Shown in pieces: positions 42,651-52,166 of a DNA stretch of 64,000 nucleotides. Made by a program: the position numbers and the translations under genes. Source of the DNA: Pseudomonas sp. GM50 (lineage in GTDB: Bacteria; Pseudomonadota; Gammaproteobacteria; Pseudomonadales; Pseudomonadaceae); contig NZ_AKJK01000043.1 in NCBI RefSeq assembly GCF_000282375.1, positions 121,105 to 185,104 of the forward strand, read 5' to 3'. Position 1 is the stretch's first letter. Each line of letters opens with the position of its first letter. The notes below the pieces were generated by a model. The model saw only the letters and a program-made list of their open reading frames with translations. It did not search any database and was not told the DNA's origin.

Positions 42651-43475
42651 ATGCTGAGTCCTTATATGTCGCCCATCGAACGGGTGTGGTTCTACAGCTT
42701 GCGGATTCTCTGCGGCTTGATTTTGTTGTTCCTGATCTTGCCGGTGCTGGTGATCATTCCGCTGTCGTTCAACTCGGGGAGTTTTCTGGTCTATCCGCTG
42801 CAAGGCTTCTCACTGCACTGGTACCAGGACTTCTTTGCTTCGGCGGAATGGATGCGTTCGTTGAAGAACAGCATGATTGTGGCTCCGGCGGCGACCGTGC
42901 TGGCGATGATCTTCGGTACGCTGGCAGCGATCGGCCTGACCCGGGGCGATTTCCCGGGCAAACCGCTGGTGATGGCGCTGGTGATTTCGCCGATGGTGGT
43001 GCCGGTTGTGATCATTGGTGTGGCCAGTTACCTGACCTTTGCCCCACTGGGATTTGGCAACAGCTATACCTCGCTGATCGTCGTGCACGCCGTCCTGGGT
43101 GTGCCGTTTGTGATCATCACGGTATCGGCGACGTTGCAGGGGTTTAACCAGAACCTGGTACGGGCCGCTGCAAGCCTGGGAGCTTCGCCGCTGACTGCGT
43201 TTCGTCGGGTGACCTTGCCGTTGATTGCACCGGGCGTGATTTCCGGTGCGCTGTTTGCCTTTGCCACCTCATTCGATGAAGTGGTGGTGACGCTGTTCCT
43301 CGCTGGTCCTGAGCAAGCGACATTGCCTCGGCAGATGTTCAGCGGCATCCGCGAAAACCTCAGCCCGACGATTGCCGCTGCCGCGACGCTGCTGATTGCG
43401 TTCTCGGTGGTCCTGTTGCTGACGCTGGAATGGCTGCGTGGGCGCAGCGAAAAACTGCGCACCGCGCAGGTATAA
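42651..43475 (+). CDS. agtD: ABC importer permease AgtD
   Basis: 274 aa. PotC-like permease with six hydrophobic helices; EAA loop 'VRAAASLGASPLTAFRRVTLP' near residues 175-195 contacts the ATPase. Together with AgtC it forms the membrane channel. The operon ends at a REPIN. Confidence 0.88.
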   Translation: MLSPYMSPIERVWFYSLRILCGLILLFLILPVLVIIPLSFNSGSFLVYPLQGFSLHWYQDFFASAEWMRSLKNSMIVAPAATVLAMIFGTLAAIGLTRGDFPGKPLVMALVISPMVVPVVIIGVASYLTFAPLGFGNSYTSLIVVHAVLGVPFVIITVSATLQGFNQNLVRAAASLGASPLTAFRRVTLPLIAPGVISGALFAFATSFDEVVVTLFLAGPEQATLPRQMFSGIRENLSPTIAAAATLLIAFSVVLLLTLEWLRGRSEKLRTAQV

Positions 43476-43494
43476 AGCAGCACCCCGCTCAACC

Positions 43495-43584
43495 TGTGGG
43501 AGCGAGCCTGCTCGCGATAGCGGATCGACATTCAACATTGATGTCGACTGACACTGCGCTATCGCGAGCAGGCTCGCTCCCACA
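43495..43584. repeat. REPIN after agtD
   Basis: TGTGGGAGCGAGCCTGCTCGCGATAG and its reverse complement flank a core ATCGACATTCAACATTGATG; it separates the agt operon from the alcohol dehydrogenase gene. Confidence 0.85.
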
Positions 43585-43697
43585 AGTGTTTTGTGTGGTT
43601 TTCGGGATCGGCGGTCATTCACCAACTTAATAGCAGACAAACCCCAATCCCCAGCTACTATTGTGCCCAGCTCCCCTATCTATAAGAGGCTGCGCAC

Positions 43698-44846
43698 ATG
43701 AGTCTTTCCTCTTTCAAAATCGCTCACAAACTGATCACCGGCGCAGGTGCCATCGAGCAACTGGCCGCTGAACTCACACGCCTGGATGTCGACAACCCGT
43801 TGATCGTCACCGACGCCTTACTGGTCAAGTCCGGTACGGTAGAGCTGGCGCTGGCGCAGCTGGGCGAGCGCAGTTACGAGATTTTCGACCGGGTGTTGCC
43901 GGATCCGGAAATCGCCATCGTCGAAGATTGCATGCGGGTTTACCGTGAAGGCGGGCATGACGGGCTGATCGGCCTCGGTGGCGGCAGTGCCATCGACATC
44001 GCCAAGAGTGTTGCAGCCTATGCCGGTTACCACGGCGCGCTGGAGGATTTGTTCGGCATCGATCAGGTGCCGCGCAAAGGCCCGCCGCTGATCGCCATCC
44101 CGACCACCGCCGGCACCGGTTCGGAAGTGACCAACGTGGCCATTCTCTCCGACAAGGTTGCGCAGCTGAAGAAGGGCATTATCAGTGATTACCTGTTGCC
44201 GGACGTGGCGCTGGTCAGCCCGCAAATGACCCTGACCTGCCCGCGCAGTGTCACCGCTGCCAGTGGCGTCGATGCGCTGGTGCACGCCATCGAGTCCTAC
44301 CTGTCGCTCAATGCCTCGCCAATCACCGATGCCCTGGCCATTGGCGCGATCAAGCTGATTACCCAGGCGCTGCCCAAGGCTTACGCCAATCCATCCCACC
44401 TGCAAGCCCGCGAAGACATGGCCACCGCCAGCCTGATGGCCGGCATGGCGTTCGGCAATGCCGGGGTCGGCGCAGTGCATGCGTTGGCGTATCCGCTGGG
44501 TGGGCGTTTCAACATTGCCCATGGCGTCAGTAATGCCTTGCTGCTGCCGTATGTCATGACCTGGAACAAGATGGCTTGCGTGGAGCGCATGCAGGATATT
44601 GCCGAGGCCATGGGGGTGAAGACTGCTCATCTGAGCGCCAATGAAGCGGCGGACAAAGCCGTGGAGGCGATGACCGAGCTGTGCGCCGCGGTGGAAATCC
44701 CGCTGGGCCTGCGCAGTTTCGGGGTGCCCGAGGATGCGATTCCGGCCATGGCTGTGGAAGCCGCCGGTATCGAGCGCCTGATGCGCAATAATCCGCGCAA
44801 GCTGAGCGCCATCGATATCGAGAAGATCTACCGAGCAGCCTATTAG
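43698..44846 (+). CDS. Iron-containing (type III) alcohol dehydrogenase
   Basis: 382 aa. NAD-binding '[15 protein letters not shown]' near residues 93-107 and metal ligands in '[12 protein letters not shown]' (Asp, His near 193-200) and '[19 protein letters not shown]' (His near 262 and 276). The enzyme reduces aldehydes or oxidises primary alcohols with Fe2+. Its place beside the GABA/aminovalerate importer suggests an omega-hydroxy acid or semialdehyde substrate, but this is inference. Confidence 0.85.
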   Translation: MSLSSFKIAHKLITGAGAIEQLAAELTRLDVDNPLIVTDALLVKSGTVELALAQLGERSYEIFDRVLPDPEIAIVEDCMRVYREGGHDGLIGLGGGSAIDIAKSVAAYAGYHGALEDLFGIDQVPRKGPPLIAIPTTAGTGSEVTNVAILSDKVAQLKKGIISDYLLPDVALVSPQMTLTCPRSVTAASGVDALVHAIESYLSLNASPITDALAIGAIKLITQALPKAYANPSHLQAREDMATASLMAGMAFGNAGVGAVHALAYPLGGRFNIAHGVSNALLLPYVMTWNKMACVERMQDIAEAMGVKTAHLSANEAADKAVEAMTELCAAVEIPLGLRSFGVPEDAIPAMAVEAAGIERLMRNNPRKLSAIDIEKIYRAAY

Positions 44847-44932
44847 AGCCCAATCATCGCAGCACGGTGCGCGCGTCAAAGCATGAGGTATACAATGCGC
44901 GCCATCGTGATTCTGCTCAAAAAAGGTGCGTC

Positions 44933-45607
44933 ATGCAGCCCTTCGTCATTGCTCCGTCGATTCTCTCCGCCGACTTCGCCCGCCTGGGCGAGGAAGTGGA
45001 CAACGTCCTGGCCGCCGGTGCCGACTTCGTGCACTTCGATGTCATGGACAACCACTACGTGCCAAACCTGACCATCGGCCCGATGGTTTGCTCCGCGCTG
45101 CGCAAGTACGGCGTGACCGCGCCGATCGACGCGCACTTGATGGTCAGCCCGGTGGACCGCATCGTCGGTGACTTCATCGAAGCCGGTGCGACCTACATTA
45201 CTTTTCACCCGGAAGCCACGCAGCACGTCGATCGTTCCCTGCAACTGATCCGCGAAGGTGGCTGCAAGGCCGGCCTGGTGTTCAACCCGGCGACCCCGCT
45301 GGACGTGCTCAAGTACGTCATGGACAAGGTCGACATGATCCTCCTGATGAGCGTCAACCCAGGCTTCGGCGGGCAGAAGTTCATTCCCGGCACGCTCGAC
45401 AAACTGCGTGAAGCGCGGGCACTGATCGATGCCTCCGGTCGTGATATCCGCCTGGAAATCGACGGTGGGGTGAACGTGAACAATATTCGCGAAATCGCTG
45501 CTGCTGGCGCCGACACCTTCGTGGCCGGTTCGGCGATCTTCAATGCGCCGAACTATCAGGAAGTGATTGAAAAAATGCGCTCCGAACTGGCGCTGGCTCG
45601 CCCATGA
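44933..45607 (+). CDS. rpe: Ribulose-phosphate 3-epimerase Rpe
   Basis: Start ATG 44933 ([15 protein letters not shown]) with AAGGTG 5 bases upstream; 224 aa. Interconverts ribulose-5-P and xylulose-5-P. TIM barrel with '[12 protein letters not shown]' near residues 34-45, 'DAHLMV' near 67, '[12 protein letters not shown]' near 140, 'DGGVN' near 178. Overlaps gph by 4 bases. Confidence 0.97.
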   Translation: MQPFVIAPSILSADFARLGEEVDNVLAAGADFVHFDVMDNHYVPNLTIGPMVCSALRKYGVTAPIDAHLMVSPVDRIVGDFIEAGATYITFHPEATQHVDRSLQLIREGGCKAGLVFNPATPLDVLKYVMDKVDMILLMSVNPGFGGQKFIPGTLDKLREARALIDASGRDIRLEIDGGVNVNNIREIAAAGADTFVAGSAIFNAPNYQEVIEKMRSELALARP

Positions 45608-46422
45608 GTGGTTTCGAGCAGCTGTTCCCCGGGCGTCTGCCGCGGCTGGTGATGTTCGATCTGGATGGCACGCTGGTCGATTCGGTCCCTGATCTCGCGG
45701 CGGCTGTGGATAACATGCTGCTCAAACTCGGGCGTCAACCTGCCGGTATCGAACCGGTGCGCGAGTGGGTTGGCAACGGCGTGCATATGCTGGTGCGCCG
45801 GGCGTTGGCCAACCACATCGACGGCGAGGGTGTCGATGAGGTCGAGGCCGAGCATGCCCTGGAATTGTTCAATGGCTTTTATGAGGACGGTCACGAACTG
45901 ACGGTGGTTTACCCCGGCGTGCGTGACACCCTCAAGTGGCTGAGCAAACAAGGCGTCGAAATGGCGCTGATCACCAATAAACCGGAGCGCTTCGTCGCGC
46001 CGCTGCTGGATCAGATGAAGATCGGCCGTTACTTCAAATGGATCATCGGTGGCGACACCCTGCCGAATAAGAAGCCTGACCCGGCCGCGCTGTTTTTCGT
46101 GATGAAAATGGCCAACATTCCGGCGTCGCAATCGTTGTTCGTCGGCGACTCGCGCAGCGATGTGCTGGCGGCGAAAGCGGCGGGGGTCAAATGCGTAGCC
46201 CTCAGTTATGGCTATAACCACGGTCGGCCGATTGCCGAAGAATCGCCGGCGCTGGTGATCGATGATCTGCGCAAACTAATTCCCGGTTGCCTGGATCCGG
46301 CCGCTGAGATAACGTTGCCCGACGCTGTTCAATCCCCTCCTGGAAACGCCATCGTGGTGGTCACTCGCAAACTCTGGATGAAAGTCATCAAGGCCCTGGC
46401 CCGCTGGCGTTGGCGCGCCTGA
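45604..46422 (+). CDS. gph: Phosphoglycolate phosphatase Gph
   Basis: 272 aa. HAD-family hydrolase clearing 2-phosphoglycolate: catalytic '[10 protein letters not shown]' near residues 18-27, 'ITNKPERFV' near 125, 'PDPAALF' near 158, '[15 protein letters not shown]' near 180. A C-terminal extension of about 40 residues follows the usual end of the fold; its last 14 residues ([14 protein letters not shown]) resemble the trpG leader and coincide with the proposed trpE leader frame. The extension may be kept for that reason (see findings). Overlaps rpe by 4 bases. Confidence 0.95.
   Translation: MSGFEQLFPGRLPRLVMFDLDGTLVDSVPDLAAAVDNMLLKLGRQPAGIEPVREWVGNGVHMLVRRALANHIDGEGVDEVEAEHALELFNGFYEDGHELTVVYPGVRDTLKWLSKQGVEMALITNKPERFVAPLLDQMKIGRYFKWIIGGDTLPNKKPDPAALFFVMKMANIPASQSLFVGDSRSDVLAAKAAGVKCVALSYGYNHGRPIAEESPALVIDDLRKLIPGCLDPAAEITLPDAVQSPPGNAIVVVTRKLWMKVIKALARWRWRA
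46378..46422 (+). promoter_or_regulatory. trpE leader frame, in frame with the gph C-terminus
   Basis: ATG 46378 opens a 14-codon frame ending ARWRWRA-stop, with two adjacent-region Trp codons, as in attenuator leader peptides. It is in the same frame and shares the stop of gph, so either gph translation or an internal start could place the stalling ribosome. No clear ribosome site before the ATG. Attenuation of trpE is known in Pseudomonas putida. Confidence 0.5.
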
Positions 46423-46431
46423 CTTGTTCCT

Positions 46432-46449
46432 GGCCGGCGTACCGGCGCG
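46432..46449 (+). terminator. Candidate trpE attenuator hairpin
   Basis: 5-bp stem GCCGG/CCGGC with loop CGTA, followed by GCGTTTGCAT. GGCGCG at 46444-46449 can instead pair with CGCGCC at 46414-46419, the end of the leader frame, which would be the anti-terminator. The stem is short and the U-tract weak. Confidence 0.35.
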
Positions 46450-46493
46450 TTTGCATACCTGACCGTTAGACCCTCAAGCCACGAGGCTACCCC

Positions 46494-47975
46494 ATGATCC
46501 GCGAAGAATTCCTGCGTTTGGCCGCTGCCGGCTACAACCGCATCCCGCTTGCCTGCGAAACCCTGGCCGACTTCGACACGCCGCTGTCGATCTACCTGAA
46601 GCTGGCCGACGAGCCGAACTCCTATCTGCTGGAGTCGGTGCAGGGCGGTGAGAAATGGGGCCGTTATTCGATCATCGGCCTGCCGTGCCGCACCGTGCTG
46701 CGGGTTCACGATCACCACGTCAGCGTGACCCACGACGGCGTCGAGATCGAAAGCCACGACGTTGAAGACCCATTGGCCTTCGTCGAAGCCTTCAAGGCGC
46801 GCTACAACGTGCCGACCATCGCTGGTCTGCCGCGCTTCAATGGTGGTCTGGTGGGCTACTTCGGTTACGACTGCGTGCGCTATGTGGAGAAGCGTTTGGG
46901 CAAGTGCCCGAACCCGGATCCACTGGGCGTACCGGACATTCTGCTGATGGTGTCCGATGCGGTGGTGGTGTTCGACAACCTCGCCGGCAAAATGCACGCG
47001 ATCGTCCTGGCCGATCCGTCGCAGGAAGACGCCTTCGAGCAAGGTCAGGCGCGTCTGCAAACGCTGCTGGAACAACTCCGTCAGCCAATCACTCCGCGCC
47101 GAGGCCTGGACTTCAGCAAACAGCAATCGGCTGATCCGGTGTTCCGCTCGAGCTTCACCCAGAACGATTACGAAAAAGCCGTCGACACCATCAAGGAATA
47201 CATCCTGGCCGGTGACTGCATGCAGGTTGTGCCGTCCCAGCGCATGTCGATCGACTTCAAGGCTGCGCCTATCGACCTGTACCGGGCGCTGCGCTGCTTC
47301 AACCCTACGCCTTACATGTATTTCTTCAACTTCGGCGACTTCCACGTCGTCGGCAGTTCGCCGGAAGTACTGGTGCGGGTCGAAGACAACCTGATCACCG
47401 TGCGCCCGATTGCCGGCACCCGTCCGCGAGGCGCCAACGAAGAGGCTGACGTGGCGCTGGAAAAAGACCTGCTGTCGGACGACAAGGAAATCGCCGAGCA
47501 CTTGATGCTGATCGATCTGGGCCGCAACGATACTGGTCGCGTCTCGGAAATCGGTTCGGTGAAACTCACCGAGAAGATGGTGATCGAGCGTTACTCCAAC
47601 GTGATGCACATCGTGTCCAACGTTACCGGCCAATTGAAGGCCGGGCTGACGGCGATGGATGCACTGCGGGCGATCCTGCCGGCCGGCACCTTGTCTGGCG
47701 CGCCGAAGATTCGCGCGATGGAAATCATCGACGAGCTGGAACCGGTCAAGCGTGGCGTCTACGGCGGCGCGGTGGGTTACTTCGCCTGGAACGGCAACAT
47801 GGACACCGCGATTGCAATCCGCACCGCAGTGATCAAGAACGGCGAACTGCACGTGCAGGCGGGTGGCGGCATCGTTGCTGATTCGGTGCCGGCCCTGGAA
47901 TGGGAAGAAACCCTGAACAAGCGCCGCGCCATGTTCCGCGCGGTGGCCCTGGCCGAGCAAACCCCGGACGCCTGA
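46494..47975 (+). CDS. trpE: Anthranilate synthase component I TrpE
   Basis: 493 aa. Makes anthranilate from chorismate, with TrpG supplying ammonia. Tryptophan feedback site '[15 protein letters not shown]' near residues 45-59; chorismate-binding C-terminal domain with '[16 protein letters not shown]' near 305-320, '[12 protein letters not shown]' near 340, '[11 protein letters not shown]' near 398. trpG is 835 bases downstream, so the two subunits are not in one simple operon. A GAGG ribosome site precedes the ATG. Confidence 0.98.
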   Translation: MIREEFLRLAAAGYNRIPLACETLADFDTPLSIYLKLADEPNSYLLESVQGGEKWGRYSIIGLPCRTVLRVHDHHVSVTHDGVEIESHDVEDPLAFVEAFKARYNVPTIAGLPRFNGGLVGYFGYDCVRYVEKRLGKCPNPDPLGVPDILLMVSDAVVVFDNLAGKMHAIVLADPSQEDAFEQGQARLQTLLEQLRQPITPRRGLDFSKQQSADPVFRSSFTQNDYEKAVDTIKEYILAGDCMQVVPSQRMSIDFKAAPIDLYRALRCFNPTPYMYFFNFGDFHVVGSSPEVLVRVEDNLITVRPIAGTRPRGANEEADVALEKDLLSDDKEIAEHLMLIDLGRNDTGRVSEIGSVKLTEKMVIERYSNVMHIVSNVTGQLKAGLTAMDALRAILPAGTLSGAPKIRAMEIIDELEPVKRGVYGGAVGYFAWNGNMDTAIAIRTAVIKNGELHVQAGGGIVADSVPALEWEETLNKRRAMFRAVALAEQTPDA

Positions 47976-48022
47976 GCTCACGCAAAACCTGTGGGAGCAG
48001 GCTGTTGTAGCGAGGGAGCTTC

Positions 48023-48148
48023 TGTGGCGAGGGGGCTTGCCCCCGTTGGGTCGCGAAGCGGCCCCCTGCATTCTTTCCTTTCAGGCTGATCAAGTCGCCT
48101 GGATTTGCGACTGTTGCGCAGCCGAACGGGGGCAAGCCCCTCTCCACA
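48023..48148. repeat. Degenerate REP pair after trpE
   Basis: TGTGGCGAGGGGGCTTGCCC at 48023 and GGGGCAAGCCCCTCTCCACA up to 48148 are inverted copies around an unrelated core. A third partial REP (GTGGGAGCAGGCTG) lies just before, at about 47991. Confidence 0.6.
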
Positions 48149-48163
48149 ATAAGTGCTCACCAT

Positions 48164-48199
48164 AAAAAACGCGGCGCCTCTAAGGGCACCGCGTTTTTT
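48164..48199. terminator. Bidirectional terminator in the trpE-trpG gap
   Basis: AAAAAACGCGG ... CCGCGTTTTTT: a strong stem with A-tract on one side and T-tract on the other, about 190 bases after the trpE stop. Confidence 0.85.
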
Positions 48200-48217
48200 G
48201 TGCCTGCCATCCCCATA

Positions 48218-48304
48218 TAGGAGCTGCCGAAGGCTGCGATCTTTTGATCTTGCACTTCGGCCGTTCCCAATCCCGCCCAAAGATCGCAGGTTGCGCCAGC
48301 TCCT
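48218..48304. repeat. REPIN of a second sequence type
   Basis: TAGGAGCTGCCGAAGGCTGC and AAGATCGCAGGTTGCGCCAGCTCCT, inverted around a 30-base core; a different REP family from the GCGGGCAAGCC type. Related half copy at 52852. Confidence 0.7.
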
Positions 48305-48325
48305 CCACAAACCGCCTGCACAGGG

Positions 48326-48570
48326 TCAGAAGTCCAGCGTCACCCCAACGTTGATGCCCTGCTGGGGAAAGTCATCATCCTTGCGGAACGTGTAACCGCC
48401 ACGCAACGCCAGGTCGGCGGTCAACTTGTGGCTGACCCCCAGGCTCACGTGGTTCAAGTGAGGCTGTTGCCGTTCGGCGCGAACCCGTCGATTGTTTCAC
48501 GCGCTTCGATCGCCCCATATTGCACGCTCTGCCCAGCTAAGTTACTGTGCCAAGACGTATAAATGAGACC
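48326..48570 (-). pseudogene. Remnant of an EstA/EstP-type esterase autotransporter (C-terminal barrel)
   Basis: On the minus strand, stop TGA 48328-48326 ends a frame [17 protein letters not shown]...[10 protein letters not shown]...VGVTLDF, which reads like the final strands of the EstA barrel (ends in Phe; from memory EstA has HLNRVSLGFSQKLAPELSLRGGY). The preceding part, in a second frame, gives [10 protein letters not shown] (EstA: TLEGYTP). The two are joined by a frameshift near 48455-48470. P. putida has an estP gene at this locus. No promoter or N-terminus remains. Confidence 0.6.
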
Positions 48571-48576
48571 TTCCCC

Positions 48577-48645
48577 GTGTTGATCGTCAGCAAACTTCTG
48601 GATCAAGTCATCAAGGCACACGCCCGTTGGCGTTGGCGCGCCTGA
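48577..48645 (+). promoter_or_regulatory. trpGDC leader frame with Trp codons
   Basis: GTG 48577 opens 22 codons beginning VLIVSKLLDQ and ending VIKAHARWRWRA-stop, closely matching the trpE leader end ([16 protein letters not shown]). The start codon is uncertain: TTG 48580 is possible and no strong ribosome site is seen. It is 164 bases upstream of trpG. Confidence 0.55.
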
Positions 48646-48654
48646 ATCCTTCTG

Positions 48655-48678
48655 CCGGCCCGGCCGGATCTTTACCGC
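48655..48678 (+). terminator. Candidate trpG attenuator hairpin
   Basis: 5-bp stem CCGGC/GCCGG with a 3-base loop (48655-48667), followed by ATCTTTACCGCT, ten bases after the leader stop. The layout parallels that before trpE. Confidence 0.35.
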
Positions 48679-48809
48679 TTTGCCTTCTTTACCCGCAAGA
48701 CAAACCGCTTTGCAGCGCGACTCCAGCGACTGACAAAGTGCAGGACGTTGCGGGTAAATCATTCGAAGGCTGTATTCAAAGTCAGTAAATTCAAGAGGTT
48801 CTTAACGCC

Positions 48810-49403
48810 ATGTTGCTGATGATCGATAACTACGACTCTTTTACTTACAACGTTGTGCAATACCTCGGTGAGCTCGGCTCCCAGGTCAAAGTCGTGCGCA
48901 ACGATGAGCTCACCATTGCCGAAATCGAAGCCCTCAACCCTGAGCGCATTGTCGTGTCGCCCGGTCCTTGCACCCCGACCGAAGCCGGTATTTCCATCGA
49001 AGCGATCAAGCACTTCGCCGGCAAGCTGCCGATTCTCGGCGTTTGCCTGGGTCATCAGTCCATCGGCCAAGCCTTTGGTGGCGATGTGGTCCGTGCCCGT
49101 CAAGTCATGCACGGCAAGACCAGCCCGGTATTCCACGAGGACAAGGGCGTATTCGAAGGTCTGAATCGCCCGCTGACGGTCACCCGTTACCACTCGCTGA
49201 TCGTCAAGCGCGAAACCCTGCCCGATTGTTTGGAGCTGACTGCCTGGACCCAGCTCGAAGACGGCTCGGTCGACGAGATCATGGGCCTGCGCCACAAGAC
49301 GCTGAACATCGAAGGTGTGCAATTTCACCCTGAGTCTATCCTCACCGAACAGGGCCACGAGCTGTTCGCCAACTTTCTCAAACAAACCGGCGGCACGCGC
49401 TAA
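48810..49403 (+). CDS. trpG: Anthranilate synthase glutamine amidotransferase TrpG
   Basis: 197 aa. Class I glutaminase: '[18 protein letters not shown]' near residues 6-23, nucleophile Cys in '[15 protein letters not shown]' near 79-93, '[11 protein letters not shown]' with the catalytic His-Glu near 170. First gene of trpGDC; GAGG upstream of the ATG. Confidence 0.97.
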   Translation: MLLMIDNYDSFTYNVVQYLGELGSQVKVVRNDELTIAEIEALNPERIVVSPGPCTPTEAGISIEAIKHFAGKLPILGVCLGHQSIGQAFGGDVVRARQVMHGKTSPVFHEDKGVFEGLNRPLTVTRYHSLIVKRETLPDCLELTAWTQLEDGSVDEIMGLRHKTLNIEGVQFHPESILTEQGHELFANFLKQTGGTR

Positions 49404-49412
49404 GGACTTTCC

Positions 49413-50462
49413 ATGGATATCAAGACAGCCCTGAGCCGTATCGTCGGCCACCTCGACCTCAGTACCGATGAGATGCGCGATGTCATGCGCGAAATCATGA
49501 CCGGGCAATGCACTGATGCGCAGATCGGCGCGTTCATGATGGCCATGCGCATGAAGAGCGAAAGCATCGATGAGATCGTCGGTGCCGTGACGGCGATGCG
49601 TGAGTTGGCGGACAAGGTTGAACTCAATACCCTCGACGGCGTGGTCGATGTGGTCGGCACCGGTGGCGACGGTGCGAACATTTTCAACGTTTCCACCGCG
49701 TCGTCGTTCGTGGTCGCGGCGGCCGGTTGCACGGTGGCCAAGCACGGTAACCGTGCAGTGTCGGGCAAAAGCGGCAGCGCCGACTTGCTGGAGGCCGCGG
49801 GTATCTACCTGAACCTGACGCCGGTTCAGGTGGCACGCTGCATCGACAATGTCGGTATCGGTTTCATGTTTGCCCAAACCCACCACAGTGCCATGAAGCA
49901 CGCCGCCGGCCCGCGCCGCGAGCTGGGCTTGCGCACGCTGTTCAACATGCTCGGCCCGCTTACGAATCCGGCCGGTGTGAAACATCAGGTGGTGGGTGTG
50001 TTCAGCCAGGCGTTGTGCCGGCCATTGGCCGAAGTTTTGCAACGTCTGGGCAGCAAACACGTGCTGGTGGTGCATTCGAAGGATGGCCTGGACGAGTTCA
50101 GTCTGGCGGCTCCGACCTTTGTGGCGGAATTGAAGAATGACCAGATCACCGAGTATTGGGTCGAACCCGAAGACCTGGGGATGAAGAGCCAGAGCCTGCA
50201 CGGTCTGGCGGTGGAAAGCCCGGCGGCCTCCCTTGAGCTGATTCGCGATGCCTTGGGCAAGCGCAAGACCGAGAACGGTCAGAAAGCCGCCGAGATGATC
50301 GTGCTCAATGCCGGTGCCGCGTTGTACGCCGCCGACCATGCCAGCAGTTTGAAAGAAGGCGTTGCCCTGGCGCACGATGCGCTGCACACAGGCCTCGCTC
50401 GGGAAAAACTTGAGGAGTTGGGTGCATTTACCGCGGTATTCAAAGTGGAGAATGAGGGATGA
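49413..50462 (+). CDS. trpD: Anthranilate phosphoribosyltransferase TrpD
   Basis: 349 aa. Joins anthranilate and PRPP. '[14 protein letters not shown]' near residues 81-94, '[15 protein letters not shown]' near 110-124. Overlaps trpC by 4 bases (ATGA), so the two are translated together. Confidence 0.97.
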   Translation: MDIKTALSRIVGHLDLSTDEMRDVMREIMTGQCTDAQIGAFMMAMRMKSESIDEIVGAVTAMRELADKVELNTLDGVVDVVGTGGDGANIFNVSTASSFVVAAAGCTVAKHGNRAVSGKSGSADLLEAAGIYLNLTPVQVARCIDNVGIGFMFAQTHHSAMKHAAGPRRELGLRTLFNMLGPLTNPAGVKHQVVGVFSQALCRPLAEVLQRLGSKHVLVVHSKDGLDEFSLAAPTFVAELKNDQITEYWVEPEDLGMKSQSLHGLAVESPAASLELIRDALGKRKTENGQKAAEMIVLNAGAALYAADHASSLKEGVALAHDALHTGLAREKLEELGAFTAVFKVENEG

Positions 50463-51295
50463 GTGTACCGACGGTTCTGGAAAATATTCTGGCCCGCAAA
50501 GTCCAGGAAGTCGCCGAGCGTAGCGCCCGTGTGAGCCTGGCGGAGCTGGAAAACCTGGCCAAGGCGGCCGATGCACCCCGTGGTTTTGCCAAGGCGTTGA
50601 TTGCGCAGGCCAAACTCAAGCAGCCGGCAGTCATTGCGGAAATCAAGAAAGCCTCGCCGAGCAAAGGCGTGATTCGCGAGAACTTCGTTCCCGCCGACAT
50701 CGCCAAAAGTTACGAAAAGGGCGGGGCCACTTGCCTGTCGGTGCTCACCGATATCGATTACTTCCAGGGCGCCGATGCGTATCTGCAACAGGCCCGGGCG
50801 GCGTGCAAGTTACCGGTGATCCGCAAGGACTTCATGATCGATCCTTACCAGATCGTCGAATCCCGCGCATTGGGTGCTGACTGCGTGCTGTTGATCGTCT
50901 CCGCACTGGACGACGTGAAGATGGCCGAACTGGCGGCAGTGGCCAAAAGTGTCGGTCTTGATGTGCTGGTGGAAGTCCACGATGGCGACGAGCTGGAGCG
51001 GGCCTTGAAAACCCTCGACACACCGCTGGTGGGTGTGAACAACCGCAACCTGCACACCTTCGACGTCAATCTGGAAACTACCCTCGACCTGTTGCCGCGT
51101 ATTCCGCGCGATCGTCTGGTGATCACTGAAAGTGGCATTCTTAACCGGGCCGATGTCGAACTGATGGAAATCAGCGATGTGTATGCGTTCCTGGTCGGCG
51201 AAGCGTTCATGCGCGCCGAAAGTCCGGGTATGGAATTGCAGCGCCTGTTCTTTCCCGAGCGTGGCATTCCAGTGAGTGGTTCTACGCTCGACTGA
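50459..51295 (+). CDS. trpC: Indole-3-glycerol phosphate synthase TrpC
   Basis: 278 aa. TIM barrel: '[20 protein letters not shown]' near residues 56-75 (catalytic Lys), '[12 protein letters not shown]' near 92, '[13 protein letters not shown]' near 190, 'ITESGI' near 220. Monofunctional, without a TrpF domain. Ends before a REPIN. Confidence 0.97.
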   Translation: MSVPTVLENILARKVQEVAERSARVSLAELENLAKAADAPRGFAKALIAQAKLKQPAVIAEIKKASPSKGVIRENFVPADIAKSYEKGGATCLSVLTDIDYFQGADAYLQQARAACKLPVIRKDFMIDPYQIVESRALGADCVLLIVSALDDVKMAELAAVAKSVGLDVLVEVHDGDELERALKTLDTPLVGVNNRNLHTFDVNLETTLDLLPRIPRDRLVITESGILNRADVELMEISDVYAFLVGEAFMRAESPGMELQRLFFPERGIPVSGSTLD

Positions 51296-51318
51296 TTACA
51301 CGCAGACCGAGTCGACCC

Positions 51319-51395
51319 CATCGCGAGCAGGCTCGCTCCCACAAGAGATCTACTAACATCAGAGATCCAATGTGGGAGCGAGCCTGCTCGCGATG
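51319..51395. repeat. REPIN after trpC
   Basis: CATCGCGAGCAGGCTCGCTCCCACA and its reverse complement around a core containing GAGATCTACTAACATCAGAGA. Confidence 0.85.
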
Positions 51396-51440
51396 GCGGC
51401 ATAAGTAGCACCATAGGCTTCATGTCCAACGGAATACCTT

Positions 51441-52142
51441 ATGACCTCTCCAACCCCTCTGACCATCGAAGCCGGCTTGCTCGCCGAGCAGGATCTGTTG
51501 GCCCATGTGTGCACCGGTGAGGCGGAGTTTGGTCTGCTGTTCTGGCAACCCACTGACCGCGCATTGGTCATGCCCCGCCGCTTGAATCGTCTGCCACAGT
51601 TTGAGGCGGCGTGCGAAGTCTCCGCCGCCGCGGGCTGGCCGGTGCTGCTGCGTGAAACCGGCGGTGAGCCAGTGCCGCAATCGGCATCGACCATCAACAT
51701 CGCTCTGGTTTATGCCCCTCCGCGCAGTGAAGGCGATCTGAACCGCATTGAAACCGGCTACCGGCGTCTGTGCGATCCGATCTGTCAGTTACTGGATGAG
51801 CTGGGCGGCACTTCGTCTTTGGGCGAAATTGAGGGCGCGTTCTGTGACGGCCGTTTCAACGTCAACCTCGATGGTCGAAAGATGGTCGGCACCGCCCAGC
51901 GTTGGCGCCAGAGCAAGGGCGGTCAGCGTCCGGTCGGCCTGGTGCACGGGGCGATGTTGATCGATGACGAGCGAGAGTCGATGGTCGCGGCGGTCAATCG
52001 CTTTAACGAAGCCTGTGGCCTGGAGCAGCGGGTTCGCGCTGAAAGCCACATCGCCCTGCATGAAAAGTTTGCCGCTCCTGAGGCACTGGAACGGCTCGAT
52101 GCGCTATACCGACAGTTGCTGGCAGACATGCTCGGAGCTTAA
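51441..52142 (+). CDS. Lipoate-protein ligase A-like protein
   Basis: 233 aa. BPL/LplA/LipB fold: 'PRRLNRLPQFEAACEVSAAAGWPVLLRETGG' near residues 45-75 (substrate loop and the R-x-x-G-G motif), 'GRFNVNLDGRKMVGTAQRW' near 137-155 with the invariant Lys at 147. It may attach or move lipoate or octanoate on carrier domains; shorter than E. coli LplA, which has a C-terminal extra domain, so it may be a partner or a LipM-type octanoyltransferase. Substrate not resolvable from sequence. Confidence 0.75.
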   Translation: MTSPTPLTIEAGLLAEQDLLAHVCTGEAEFGLLFWQPTDRALVMPRRLNRLPQFEAACEVSAAAGWPVLLRETGGEPVPQSASTINIALVYAPPRSEGDLNRIETGYRRLCDPICQLLDELGGTSSLGEIEGAFCDGRFNVNLDGRKMVGTAQRWRQSKGGQRPVGLVHGAMLIDDERESMVAAVNRFNEACGLEQRVRAESHIALHEKFAAPEALERLDALYRQLLADMLGA

Positions 52143-52166
52143 ATGCTCGAAGCTTGGTTTTCGAGC

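Noticed and set aside
46329..48071. Minus-strand frame of about 580 codons opposite gph/trpE
   Set aside because: Antisense to trpE, which has all family motifs; no signal of its own.
48759..50576. Minus-strand frame opposite trpG-trpD
   Set aside because: Antisense to genes with clear catalytic motifs.
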